Positions 1 through 5,483 of a DNA stretch of 9,859 bases are shown piece by piece; positions within the stretch are counted from its first letter, which is position 1; every line of letters begins with the position of its first letter. Made by a program: the position numbers and the translations under genes. The stretch is from Kiritimatiellia bacterium (GTDB lineage: Bacteria; Verrucomicrobiota; Kiritimatiellia; UBA8416; JABMPJ01): the NCBI GenBank assembly GCA_029939545.1, contig JAOZSS010000083.1, positions 1 through 9,859 of the forward strand. Direction: 5' to 3'. The notes under the pieces were generated by a model, which worked only from the letters and a program-made list of their open reading frames with translations, did not search any database and had not been told where the DNA came from.

Positions 1-1
1 T

Positions 2-85
2 GTCGAAGCGGACCATTGGCAGCAAACCGGGGCTGCGGCCCTGGCCGACAGGGCCGGGAGAGGCTTCTATGACAGGAAAAGCTAA
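2..85 (+). other. C-terminal tail of an ORF entering from the left, possibly the last gene of the IS
   Basis: Reading frame 2 is open from the window edge to a TAA at 83-85 and encodes 27 residues beginning VEADHWQQTG and ending GFYDRKS. I do not recognise the family from so short a tail. Its position 20 bp inside a putative IS terminus suggests it is the 3' end of the last IS gene. Related elements sometimes carry an AAA ATPase there, but nothing visible proves it. Two other frames are also partly open over this short distance, so the coding call is weak. Confidence 0.3.
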
Positions 86-104
86 GGGTCTCTCATAAGT
101 ACAG

Positions 105-123
105 GCGTTGGGAAATCCGGATA
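105..123. repeat. 19-bp repeat copy A, putative IS terminal sequence
   Basis: The sequence GCGTTGGGAAATCCGGATA is identical to 4105-4123 and in the same orientation. Similarity stops abruptly on both sides (ACAG versus TCTT before it, GACC versus TAGC after it). That pattern suits a short terminal repeat better than a long duplicated segment. Confidence 0.6.
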
Positions 124-298
124 GACCCAGAAATCGTATAGGCGAGGGCATTGTCTCACATTGTTCAGGTGGTATCGTCACTGAATGACCATTTAGCTAT
201 TCACGGGTCTCTTGATGTCGAGTTGCCGTTGACCAAGAGGGAACTCAACAAACTCCATGGTCTCAATTGAATATAGCGAATCTACAAATCTCAACCGT

Positions 299-322
299 TG
301 CAAACTGCTTCGCAGTGTTGCA
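299..322 (+). promoter_or_regulatory. Stable hairpin in the leader of the Mrr-type gene
   Basis: The arm 299-308 (TGCAAACTGC) pairs fully with 312-316 (GCAGT) and 318-322 (TTGCA). G317 is the only bulge and TTC (309-311) is the loop, so the stem has ten base pairs. It sits about 20 nt upstream of the SD site (343-351) of the gene starting at 361. It has no U-tract, so it is not a standard terminator. It could be an mRNA-stability element, an operator or a REP-like remnant. Confidence 0.4.
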
Positions 323-360
323 TATTCATGCCTACCACACAAGAGGGGAGGCAGCAACCG

Positions 361-1164
361 GTGGCCAGACGCAAAACTAGTATCGTAGAAGATATCTTTG
401 ACATGCTCCAAGAGCTTCCCTGGTGGGCTGGTGTTGCGGCCGCAGGTATGTTCTGGTTTGTCGGCCTGATTGTTACTGGCCGCGCGACGCAAGCACCCAT
501 ACAGACGGCAATCCGCCCCATGATCAAGCTTGTCTTCAACGGACTCGCCGTCATCTCTCTCATCGCTGCCGCCGTTTCTGCAATCAAATCAGGATCGCGC
601 CGCAAGCTTCTCGATCGCCAGAAAGGCATTGAATCACTCCGCGCCCTTTCCTGGCGGCAATTCGAGCAGCTCGTAGGTGAGGCCTACCGCCGCCGGGGCT
701 ACAGCGTTGAAGAAACCGGTGGACGTGGGGCCGACGGTGGTGTCGATCTCAAGCTACGCGGCAACGGGGAAACGATCCTCGTACAATGCAAGCGGTGGCG
801 CACGCAACGAGTCGGCGTCGATAAGGTGCGCGAACTATTCGGTGTCGTCACCGCAGAGCGCGCAACCGGCGGCATCCTCGTATCCTCTGGCAGATTCACA
901 AACGCGGCCAAGTCGTTTGCCGCAGGGAAACCACTCACGCTCGTTGACGGTCCCGCTCTTTCCCAACTTGTACGGGAAGTTCAGCCCGGTACCGCCCCGG
1001 CCATGGAAACGCCTGATTTCCCCTCGCCATCCTCCGAACCTGACTGCCCTCGTTGCGGGGACCCCATGGTTCTCCGCACGGCCCGGCGAGGTGCCAATGC
1101 CGGGTCACAGTTCTACGGATGCCCACGCTATCCCCACTGTCGAGGAACGCGACCAGTTGATTGA
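361..1164 (+). CDS. Membrane-anchored Mrr-type restriction endonuclease with topoisomerase-like zinc finger
   Basis: The predicted protein has 267 residues. I chose GTG 361 because GAGGGGAGG (343-351) lies at good spacing and the protein then begins MARRKTSIVEDIF, typical of the family; ATGs at 298 and 328 lack this. Two hydrophobic segments (about 20-40 and 57-76) predict membrane anchoring with the nuclease in the cytoplasm. The Mrr catalytic domain spans about 95-205: LSWRQFEQLVGEA, then ADGGVDL with D129, and VQCK with Q142 and K144, which matches the D...QxK form of the PD-(D/E)xK active site. A C4 zinc finger follows at about 229-263 (C229, C232, C254, C260), like those at the C-terminus of topoisomerase I. 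Mrr-family enzymes cut DNA, often modified DNA; the target here is unknown. A 52-residue gene follows after 30 bp, probably in the same operon. Confidence 0.9.
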   Translation: MARRKTSIVEDIFDMLQELPWWAGVAAAGMFWFVGLIVTGRATQAPIQTAIRPMIKLVFNGLAVISLIAAAVSAIKSGSRRKLLDRQKGIESLRALSWRQFEQLVGEAYRRRGYSVEETGGRGADGGVDLKLRGNGETILVQCKRWRTQRVGVDKVRELFGVVTAERATGGILVSSGRFTNAAKSFAAGKPLTLVDGPALSQLVREVQPGTAPAMETPDFPSPSSEPDCPRCGDPMVLRTARRGANAGSQFYGCPRYPHCRGTRPVD

Positions 1165-1194
1165 ATCTGACAATCCATCGAAAGGAGTCCACCC

Positions 1195-1353
1195 ATGCAA
1201 CTTAACCGAGCAAAGGAAATCATCCAGGCACTGGCCGACGGAGTTGACCCATACACCGGCGAATATTTCCCGGCCGATGGCCCGTATCAGCGCGCCGATA
1301 CCGTCCGTGCGCTACACGTCGCGCTTGAAGTGATAGAGAAGGCACTTCATTGA
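1195..1353 (+). CDS. Small conserved-looking protein (52 aa) following the Mrr-type gene
   Basis: This ORF encodes 52 residues starting MQLNRAKEIIQALADGVDP and ending EVIEKALH. A strong SD (AAAGGAG, 1181-1187) sits 7 nt before ATG 1195, which makes translation very likely. The central motif DGVDPYTGEYFPADGPYQ, flanked by two helices (about 3-14 and 32-51), resembles short conserved proteins I have seen annotated as hypothetical, with an ADG(I/V)DPxTGE core. I know of no established function. It has no signal peptide or membrane segment. It lies 30 bp after the Mrr-type gene on the same strand, so co-transcription is likely, and a partner or regulatory role is possible but unproven. Confidence 0.75.
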   Translation: MQLNRAKEIIQALADGVDPYTGEYFPADGPYQRADTVRALHVALEVIEKALH

Positions 1354-1384
1354 TGGCGGGGATTCCAGGCTCAGGCCTCTTGCC

Positions 1385-1693
1385 ATGCTTGCATACGGTT
1401 ACGGTATGCAGAGCCACCTTGTCCATCAAGACGGGGACGTGATAGGCATGGTCCGAGATCGCATGCAACGGAATACGGAGCGTCGGACTTCAATCGACCT
1501 TGCCCACGGCGGGCGCATTGTCTCAGATGTATGTGTATATGCCATCACCCGCGCCAACATGTGGCTTGCTTCGAATGGCATATCACCAGACGCTATCTCG
1601 CGCGTCGCGGACAAATACGACCCGTTCTTCGATGAACTGGCTTCGGCGGAGGATCATTGGCGGAGCATCGAGTATCCCGACACGGCGGAATGA
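1385..1693 (+). CDS. Hypothetical protein (102 aa), start uncertain
   Basis: The frame stays open to a TGA at 1691-1693 and has coding-like composition: a charged middle (RDRMQRNTERR), then a DLAHGGRIVSDVCVYAITRANMWLA segment, and an acidic C-terminus ending RSIEYPDTAE. I do not recognise a family, and no catalytic motif, membrane helix or signal peptide is evident. ATG 1385 lacks a clear SD and overlaps an inverted repeat (1390-1410). In-frame ATGs at 1406 and 1448 are alternatives; 1448 has a weak GGGGA upstream. It lies 31 bp after the 52-residue gene and may share its transcript. It could also be a decayed remnant. Confidence 0.5.
   Translation: MLAYGYGMQSHLVHQDGDVIGMVRDRMQRNTERRTSIDLAHGGRIVSDVCVYAITRANMWLASNGISPDAISRVADKYDPFFDELASAEDHWRSIEYPDTAE
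1390..1410. repeat. Perfect 7-bp inverted repeat, possible operator
   Basis: TGCATAC (1390-1396) and GTATGCA (1404-1410) form a perfect dyad around a 7-bp spacer. It overlaps the first possible start of the 102-codon ORF. A repressor half-site pair or a small mRNA hairpin would fit. No cognate regulator is identified. Confidence 0.3.
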
Positions 1694-1823
1694 GTGCAGA
1701 GGTCTTTCCGGCCGGGCCCGGGTGTATCGATCAGCTTTCCGGCAATCGGGCACCCCGAGCGCCTGGCGGCAGTTTCCCCGTTCTTCCTTTGGATAGTCGC
1801 GGATCGAAGCCTGGGTCACATCC

Positions 1824-1852
1824 TTGTTTCGTTCACGCTACAGTGATACGGT
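1824..1852 (+). promoter_or_regulatory. Candidate sigma-70 promoter of the DUF3883 gene
   Basis: TTGTTT (1824-1829) and TACGGT (1847-1852) are separated by exactly 17 bp and lie 30 bp before the start at 1883. Each box deviates from consensus, so this is a moderate candidate. The interval 1694-1882 otherwise holds no gene I can support. Confidence 0.35.
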
Positions 1853-1882
1853 GGCTAGCACATCACCGGGTCAATGATACGT

Positions 1883-2731
1883 ATGCCAACGAGTTGGACA
1901 GAGCGAGAGGTTCAAGCAATCGTCGAAGACTACTTCGATATGTTCTTGCTGGAGATTTCAGGACGGGCGTTCAACAAGAGCGAGCATCGACGGGAGATAT
2001 TGGAACGGCTGGATGATCGGAGCGGTCCGTCGGTCGAATTCAAGCACTGCAACATTAGTGCTGCGCTCCGCGACATGGGCTACCCGTTCATCGCTGGCTA
2101 CAAGCCGCGAAGCAACTACCAGCGCACACTTCTGCCGATCGCCATCCAGTCATATCTTGCCGAACACCCGGAGATCGACTGCCTGGTCAGTGAAGATGTA
2201 GTGGCACCCGCGGATGAGCCGTCAGTAGTCGACATACTCTCCCTTCTCGAAGGTCCACCCGAATTGGATCAGCGACCCCGCCAGGTTAGAGAACCCGGCG
2301 CGGCCTATGGCGGCGGGCCAGTTGATTACGTTGCCCGCGAAGCGGCAAACCAATCGCTGGGGCTTGCTGGCGAACGATTTGTTCTGAACTTCGAGCGTGC
2401 CCGGCTCATTCATGCTGGCCAGGACAGGCTGGCCGACACTATCGAACATGTCTCAGTGACCCGAGGCGATGCAGCTGGATTCGATATCCGCTCCTACAAC
2501 GATGATGGCTCCGACCGCTTCATCGAAGTCAAGACTACCCGCTACAACAAGTACACCCCGTTCTTCCTGACCGCTAACGAACTGCAGTTTGCCCAAGACC
2601 ATAGCACACACTATCGCCTCTGCAGACCGTTCTCGTTCCGCCGCCAACCGAGGCTGTTTGAGCTGCCCGGCAGCCCCGCCGACTTCTGCCGCATTGAGCC
2701 AACGGAATACCGCGCGTCGTTTGTGGCGTGA
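1883..2731 (+). CDS. DUF3883 domain protein, PD-(D/E)xK nuclease-like
   Basis: The predicted protein has 282 residues from ATG 1883; an in-frame ATG at 1874 would add three. I prefer 1883 because relatives, as I recall them, begin with a short leader before the conserved W. Neither start has a good SD. The N-terminal half carries the block EVQAIVEDYFDM, FNKSEHRR and VEFKHCNIS...GYKPRSNYQ, characteristic of proteins that bear DUF3883. The C-terminal third (about 153-282) is the DUF3883 domain: NQSLGLAGERFVL, then FDIRSY and FIEVKTT, giving a D...ExK core like restriction endonucleases (D204, E218, K220 counting from 1874). Such proteins often sit in restriction or defence loci; the substrate is not established. 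The domain looks complete. The stop codon overlaps the breakpoint with the truncated transposase that follows on the opposite strand. Confidence 0.85.
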   Translation: MPTSWTEREVQAIVEDYFDMFLLEISGRAFNKSEHRREILERLDDRSGPSVEFKHCNISAALRDMGYPFIAGYKPRSNYQRTLLPIAIQSYLAEHPEIDCLVSEDVVAPADEPSVVDILSLLEGPPELDQRPRQVREPGAAYGGGPVDYVAREAANQSLGLAGERFVLNFERARLIHAGQDRLADTIEHVSVTRGDAAGFDIRSYNDDGSDRFIEVKTTRYNKYTPFFLTANELQFAQDHSTHYRLCRPFSFRRQPRLFELPGSPADFCRIEPTEYRASFVA

Positions 2732-3501
2732 TCGGTCATCAGCGCCCGCGGGAGCCCGCGCTTCATGAACGCCTGTGAAAGCCCGTGAATGAGCTTCTCG
2801 GCCGTCTCGCTCAAGTACCACTGTAGGTGGCAGCATAGCCGCGAATGATCGTCCAATACGCCCAGCAGCAGCGGGTACACCCACTCGCCGGGCGAGGTCA
2901 GTACCCGAACGCTGCCGTGGTGAAAGTCAAGGTGCCAGAGTGCATTTACGTACTCACTCTCGGAGCTGCGGATATCAAAATCCTCAAAGCGCTTCTCGGC
3001 TGCCTCGGTGCCGGCAGTCCTCCGTTTCCCGCCCAGACGCCGACGCTTGAGCATCCCATGCGCCATCATGTAGCGGCGCACACTCTGACAGGCGGGCATC
3101 GAGCCCAGGTGCGGATCCCGTTCCACTCGCACGGCCAGGTTGTCGGCGTGCAGCTTGTAGCTCCAGTCCCGATGCTGAGCGAACTGCGACTGGATCGCCG
3201 CGCGTAGCGGCAGACTCAGGCTCGGATGCGTACCTTCATCCTTGCGCACCTTGCGCGCTAAAACACCCACAGGATCTTTTGGCGAACGCAGCGCCTGGTA
3301 GCACCACCGCTCGATCGTTGAAGCACCGAAAACAGCCCAGTCTCCCGTGATCGGATGACGCCAGTGTTTTCGCGCCAGCCGCTTCAGATCATTCCCCAAC
3401 TCCCCTTGCTCAGGAGGGGCCGCTAACAACGGGCCCACTACACTGAAGCGAAAATGCGCCCAGCGCTGATCCCCCCTCGATACACTCATCTCCTTCGGCA
3501 T
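2732..3501 (-). pseudogene. Truncated DDE (integrase-core) transposase
   Basis: The start is ATG 3499-3501 with an AAAGGAG-type SD just upstream on the minus strand. About 257 transposase residues remain. The N-terminal part (to about 160) contains HTH-like and basic segments (STIERWCYQAL, VRRYMMAHGMLKRRR). The integrase core begins at NALWHLDFHHG, whose D192 is the first catalytic aspartate, and continues through LLLGVLDDHSR to LPRALMTD with the second aspartate at residue 257 (codon 2731-2733). Family members then need about 35 more residues to the catalytic glutamate and a C-terminal region. Here the frame instead runs into the antisense of the DUF3883 gene, giving unrelated residues to a stop at 2611. 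The product is expected to be inactive. Confidence 0.8.
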
Positions 3502-3613
3502 CGCTCTTCTCCTTTCCGGCCCGATCTCCGAGCCCTTTTGCTTGCGATGCCTACCTTCTACAGAAGAGATATGACGATGTCGCCACGCGTCCTCCCCGGG
3601 AAATATGTGCCCC

Positions 3614-4051
3614 TCACATAACGACCACCCCCTTCCCAGATCTGGCTGTAATGGGCGTGAGGAACTCCATCAGCTTCATCACGCCTTCCTTCCCCTCTGC
3701 GCTGAACGATTCCACCCGGCAATACGGCATCTGTGCCTCGTCGAGCGTAGGCATGAACCGGGCCCGGTTCGCCTTCCAGAACGGCGTCTGAACAAAGACG
3801 TCCAACCACCACTGACGCCACCGATTCAATGTGCGCGTGTCGATACCAAGCGCTTCGTGCAGTGTGTCGATCCGTCGCGCGTTCGGCCCATGCATCATCG
3901 CAGCCACCAACACCACAACGATCCCGACATACACCTTGCGGCCCAGGAACCGCACAGATGGCGGCGTGTGACGCTTGCGGCAGCGCGAACAGTCGAAACT
4001 GTGGCGCTTGTCCCATGTCACCACCACCCCTCGTGGCTTGCGCGTGATCAC
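3614..4051 (-). CDS. IS-encoded zinc-finger/HTH accessory protein
   Basis: The predicted protein has 145 residues from GTG 4051; an in-frame stop at 4055-4057 blocks any longer N-terminus and no SD is seen. A CxxC pair (C21, C24) in FDCSRCRKRHTPP suggests half of a zinc ribbon. It is followed by PSVRFLGRKVYVGIVVVLVAA and an HTH-like segment (about 62-80, RRIDTLHEALGIDTRTLNRW) ending in WWLDVF. I recognise this pattern from small genes that precede integrase-core transposases, where it is presumed to bind the element ends; no reaction is known. It lies 112 bp upstream of the transposase on the same strand. The lack of an SD and the immediate upstream stop could mean a slightly shortened gene. 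Confidence 0.65.
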   Translation of the reverse strand: MITRKPRGVVVTWDKRHSFDCSRCRKRHTPPSVRFLGRKVYVGIVVVLVAAMMHGPNARRIDTLHEALGIDTRTLNRWRQWWLDVFVQTPFWKANRARFMPTLDEAQMPYCRVESFSAEGKEGVMKLMEFLTPITARSGKGVVVM

Positions 4052-4104
4052 ACATCAGAAAATCGGCCTATGACCCCGTTATGACGGCGTTTACTGGGTT
4101 TCTT

Positions 4105-4123
4105 GCGTTGGGAAATCCGGATA
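4105..4123. repeat. 19-bp repeat copy B, putative IS terminus
   Basis: This is identical to 105-123. It lies 53 bp upstream of the first IS gene on the minus strand, where the element's outer end is expected. Read inward on the minus strand the terminus is TATCCGGATTTCCCAACGC. No target-site duplication can be assigned because the opposite end is missing. Confidence 0.6.
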
Positions 4124-4150
4124 TAGCCTCTTTTATCACTGTATCCGATG

Positions 4151-4210
4151 GACTCAAATGCCCGTCCATCAACTATCTTGACTCAAATCCCGCTCCCCTC
4201 CATCAGCTAT
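4151..4210. repeat. Imperfect tandem direct repeat beside the IS end
   Basis: Unit 1 (4151-4176) reads GACTCAAATGCCCG then TCCATCAACTAT. Unit 2 (4180-4210) reads GACTCAAATCCCG, a short insert, then TCCATCAGCTAT. The shared outer blocks suggest duplicated binding sites, possibly the end of a second element to which the adjacent winged-helix gene belongs. The interval 4124-4221 contains no other recognisable feature. Confidence 0.5.
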
Positions 4211-4221
4211 TCAGTCCGTGC

Positions 4222-4746
4222 TCATTCTTCGACGGCCAGATTCGGATTACTGACTATCACCGAAGCGGAGGAATCCTTGGCATGAATGTTCCGTGCTCGG
4301 CGCTGTCTTCGGCCCACGCTCTTCTCCGCAGAGAAGTAGACGTAGGCTGCTCCAATCTTCTCCCGTTGGAGTCGACTCTCACGCACCAACTGGGTCAGCG
4401 CATGCTTCGTCTTGACCCCAAGCATCTCTTTCAGTTCCCCGGCGCTGTAGCCGGCATCGGAGCGCCGCACGAATGCCTCTGTGGTTTCCAGCAGGTTGCC
4501 GAAGCGAGAAAAGCACACCGTGCGAAACCGCCACAGACCCTGGGCCGTAAACCGCGCAATGGATTTCAGCGTGTAGTACTTGCCCCGATGCGAATAGCTG
4601 TTCAGGGCTTCCAGCTCGGCAAGCTTCCGGAACGCCGTCCTTGGCGATGCGCTTCCGATTTCCTCCTGGATCTCTTCGCGAGTGGCGATCTTGTGCTGGC
4701 TCAGAAACGACGCGACCGTATGTGTTTGATAGCGGGGTGTTTTCAT
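4222..4746 (-). CDS. Two-winged-helix DNA-binding protein, probably mobile-element associated
   Basis: The predicted protein has 174 residues from ATG 4744-4746. The frame is open upstream to 4878, but the natural start is MKTPRYQTHTVASFL, since the upstream residues are unconvincing. Residues 10-60 form one winged helix (FLSQHKIATREEIQEEI, SPRTAFRKLAEL, then wing strands RGKYYTL). Residues 86-140 form another (YSAGELKEMLG, KHALTQLVRESRL, AAYVYFS). A basic RRQRRAR tail follows. GLWRFRTVCFSRFGNLLET between them resembles HTH proteins I recall beside transposase genes; here no transposase follows, so it may be an orphan of a second element. It has no SD; promoter-like boxes at 4754-4782 lie 7 bp from the ATG. 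The long + strand ORF opposite is a shadow. Confidence 0.7.
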   Translation of the reverse strand: MKTPRYQTHTVASFLSQHKIATREEIQEEIGSASPRTAFRKLAELEALNSYSHRGKYYTLKSIARFTAQGLWRFRTVCFSRFGNLLETTEAFVRRSDAGYSAGELKEMLGVKTKHALTQLVRESRLQREKIGAAYVYFSAEKSVGRRQRRARNIHAKDSSASVIVSNPNLAVEE

Positions 4747-4753
4747 AGTGGCA

Positions 4754-4782
4754 AGATTAGCCCTTGCGACCAGCACCGTCAA
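4754..4782 (-). promoter_or_regulatory. Candidate sigma-70 promoter, possibly leaderless transcript
   Basis: On the minus strand TTGACG (4782-4777) and TAATCT (4759-4754) are separated by exactly 17 bp. Only seven bases separate the -10 box from ATG 4746, so transcription would begin at or next to the start codon. This agrees with the absence of an SD site. Confidence 0.5.
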
Positions 4783-4939
4783 GGCCAATGTTGCCAACAA
4801 GACGAGAGCAGTTCTACCCCATGAAGAGAGGCATATTGATTCATATGGATTGCGATAATGAATGCGCGATACTGGCATGGTTAGCCTGTATTACTGTGAA
4901 GTTGTTTATGAGTGAGCCCTTAGTTGAAAGGAGCCCGTC

Positions 4940-5473
4940 ATGAACAAGTTCCCCGCCATAGCCCTGACCATCATCGCGATCCTGTTCCCGGAACCGAGCG
5001 CCGCCCATACATTTACCGGTCGTGTAGAGCGCATCATCGACGGCGACACCATCATCGTTCGTGTCGATTGCGCTTCGCGCACCTCGACGAACGCAACAAA
5101 TCGCGCCCGCCCGCTTGCTTGCAGTAGCTTGCAGCGGGTCCGCCTTGCCGAAATCGACGCACCGGAAATGAAGCAGCCCTACGGCCCCGAGGCCAAAAAG
5201 GCCCTCTCAGATATGATTCTACACAGGACAGTCGTTGTTCAATGGAAACGCCGCGGTCGCTATCGTCGCATCATCGGCTAGGTATATCTCGGTACAGTCT
5301 GGATAAATGGGGATCTTGTCGAGAGGGGATGGGCACGGCATTTCCTGCGATATTCACGAAGCCAGGCACTTGCAGAGGCGGAGGCGGAGGCCCGTCGCTC
5401 TGTGCGTGGTTTCTGGAAGCAGCTTTCTCCTTCACCTTGTAAACGCACGCTTGATTTGGCATCTTCCAAATGA
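4940..5473 (+). pseudogene. Secreted staphylococcal-nuclease-like protein with in-frame TAG
   Basis: ATG 4940 follows a strong SD (AAAGGAG, 4927-4933). Residues 1-22 are a signal peptide ending PSAA, so export is predicted. The SNase (thermonuclease) fold follows: RIIDGDTIIV with D36, VRLAEIDAPE with R68, D73 and E76, and GRYRRIIG with the third catalytic arginine near R110. Codon 114 is TAG (5279-5281). The same frame then continues VYLGTVWINGDLVERGWARH to a TGA at 5471-5473, exactly the expected rest of the domain, so one base change probably interrupted a 177-codon gene. A 21-codon stretch between RVD and QRVRLAE (5069-5131) has no counterpart in the usual domain and looks inserted. The next gene starts 10 bp after the original stop. 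Read-through of TAG cannot be excluded, but a recent pseudogene is likelier. Confidence 0.8.
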
Positions 5474-5483
5474 GAGGCACAGA

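Larger units (their letters stand above)
1..123 (+). mobile_element. Right end of an IS copy (partial, body lies left of window)
   Basis: This stretch ends in a 19-bp sequence (105-123) repeated exactly at 4105-4123, where it lies just upstream of the IS genes on the minus strand. A short open frame (2-85) stops about 20 bp before the repeat. A + strand IS ending at about 123 would present the same terminal sequence in the same orientation as the upstream end of a - strand copy, if the ends are inverted repeats. This geometry fits two copies of one IS family facing each other. The transposase is not in view, so the assignment is inference. Confidence 0.4.
2732..4123 (-). mobile_element. Truncated IS with DDE transposase and zinc-finger/HTH accessory gene
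   Basis: Two genes read leftward: a zinc-finger/HTH protein (4051-3614), then a DDE transposase (3501 onward) that loses its C-terminus near 2732. The upstream terminus is probably the 19-bp repeat at 4105-4123. No downstream terminus is visible. The other copy of the repeat (105-123) would belong to a separate, oppositely oriented copy. The two-gene layout matches an IS type I recognise from memory but cannot place in a named family. Lacking its third catalytic residue and one end, this copy should not transpose by itself. Confidence 0.7.

Noticed and set aside
677..1333. 218-codon + strand ORF overlapping the Mrr-type gene
   Set aside because: It is an out-of-frame shadow of the zinc-finger nuclease and the 52-aa gene. 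Its product is low in structure and rich in S, P and T.
4081..4824. Long + strand ORF of 247 codons
   Set aside because: It lies opposite the winged-helix gene. The minus-strand product has coherent HTH and wing motifs, whereas this frame gives an unpatterned protein with no SD.
4832..4847. CATAT/ATATG dyad upstream of the winged-helix gene as its operator
   Set aside because: The arms are only five AT-rich bases long, which is easily expected by chance.
5307..5483. 59-codon upstream extension of the AlbA_2 gene
   Set aside because: It overlaps the SNase frame, is arginine-rich and lacks family resemblance. ATG 5484 directly precedes the conserved domain.
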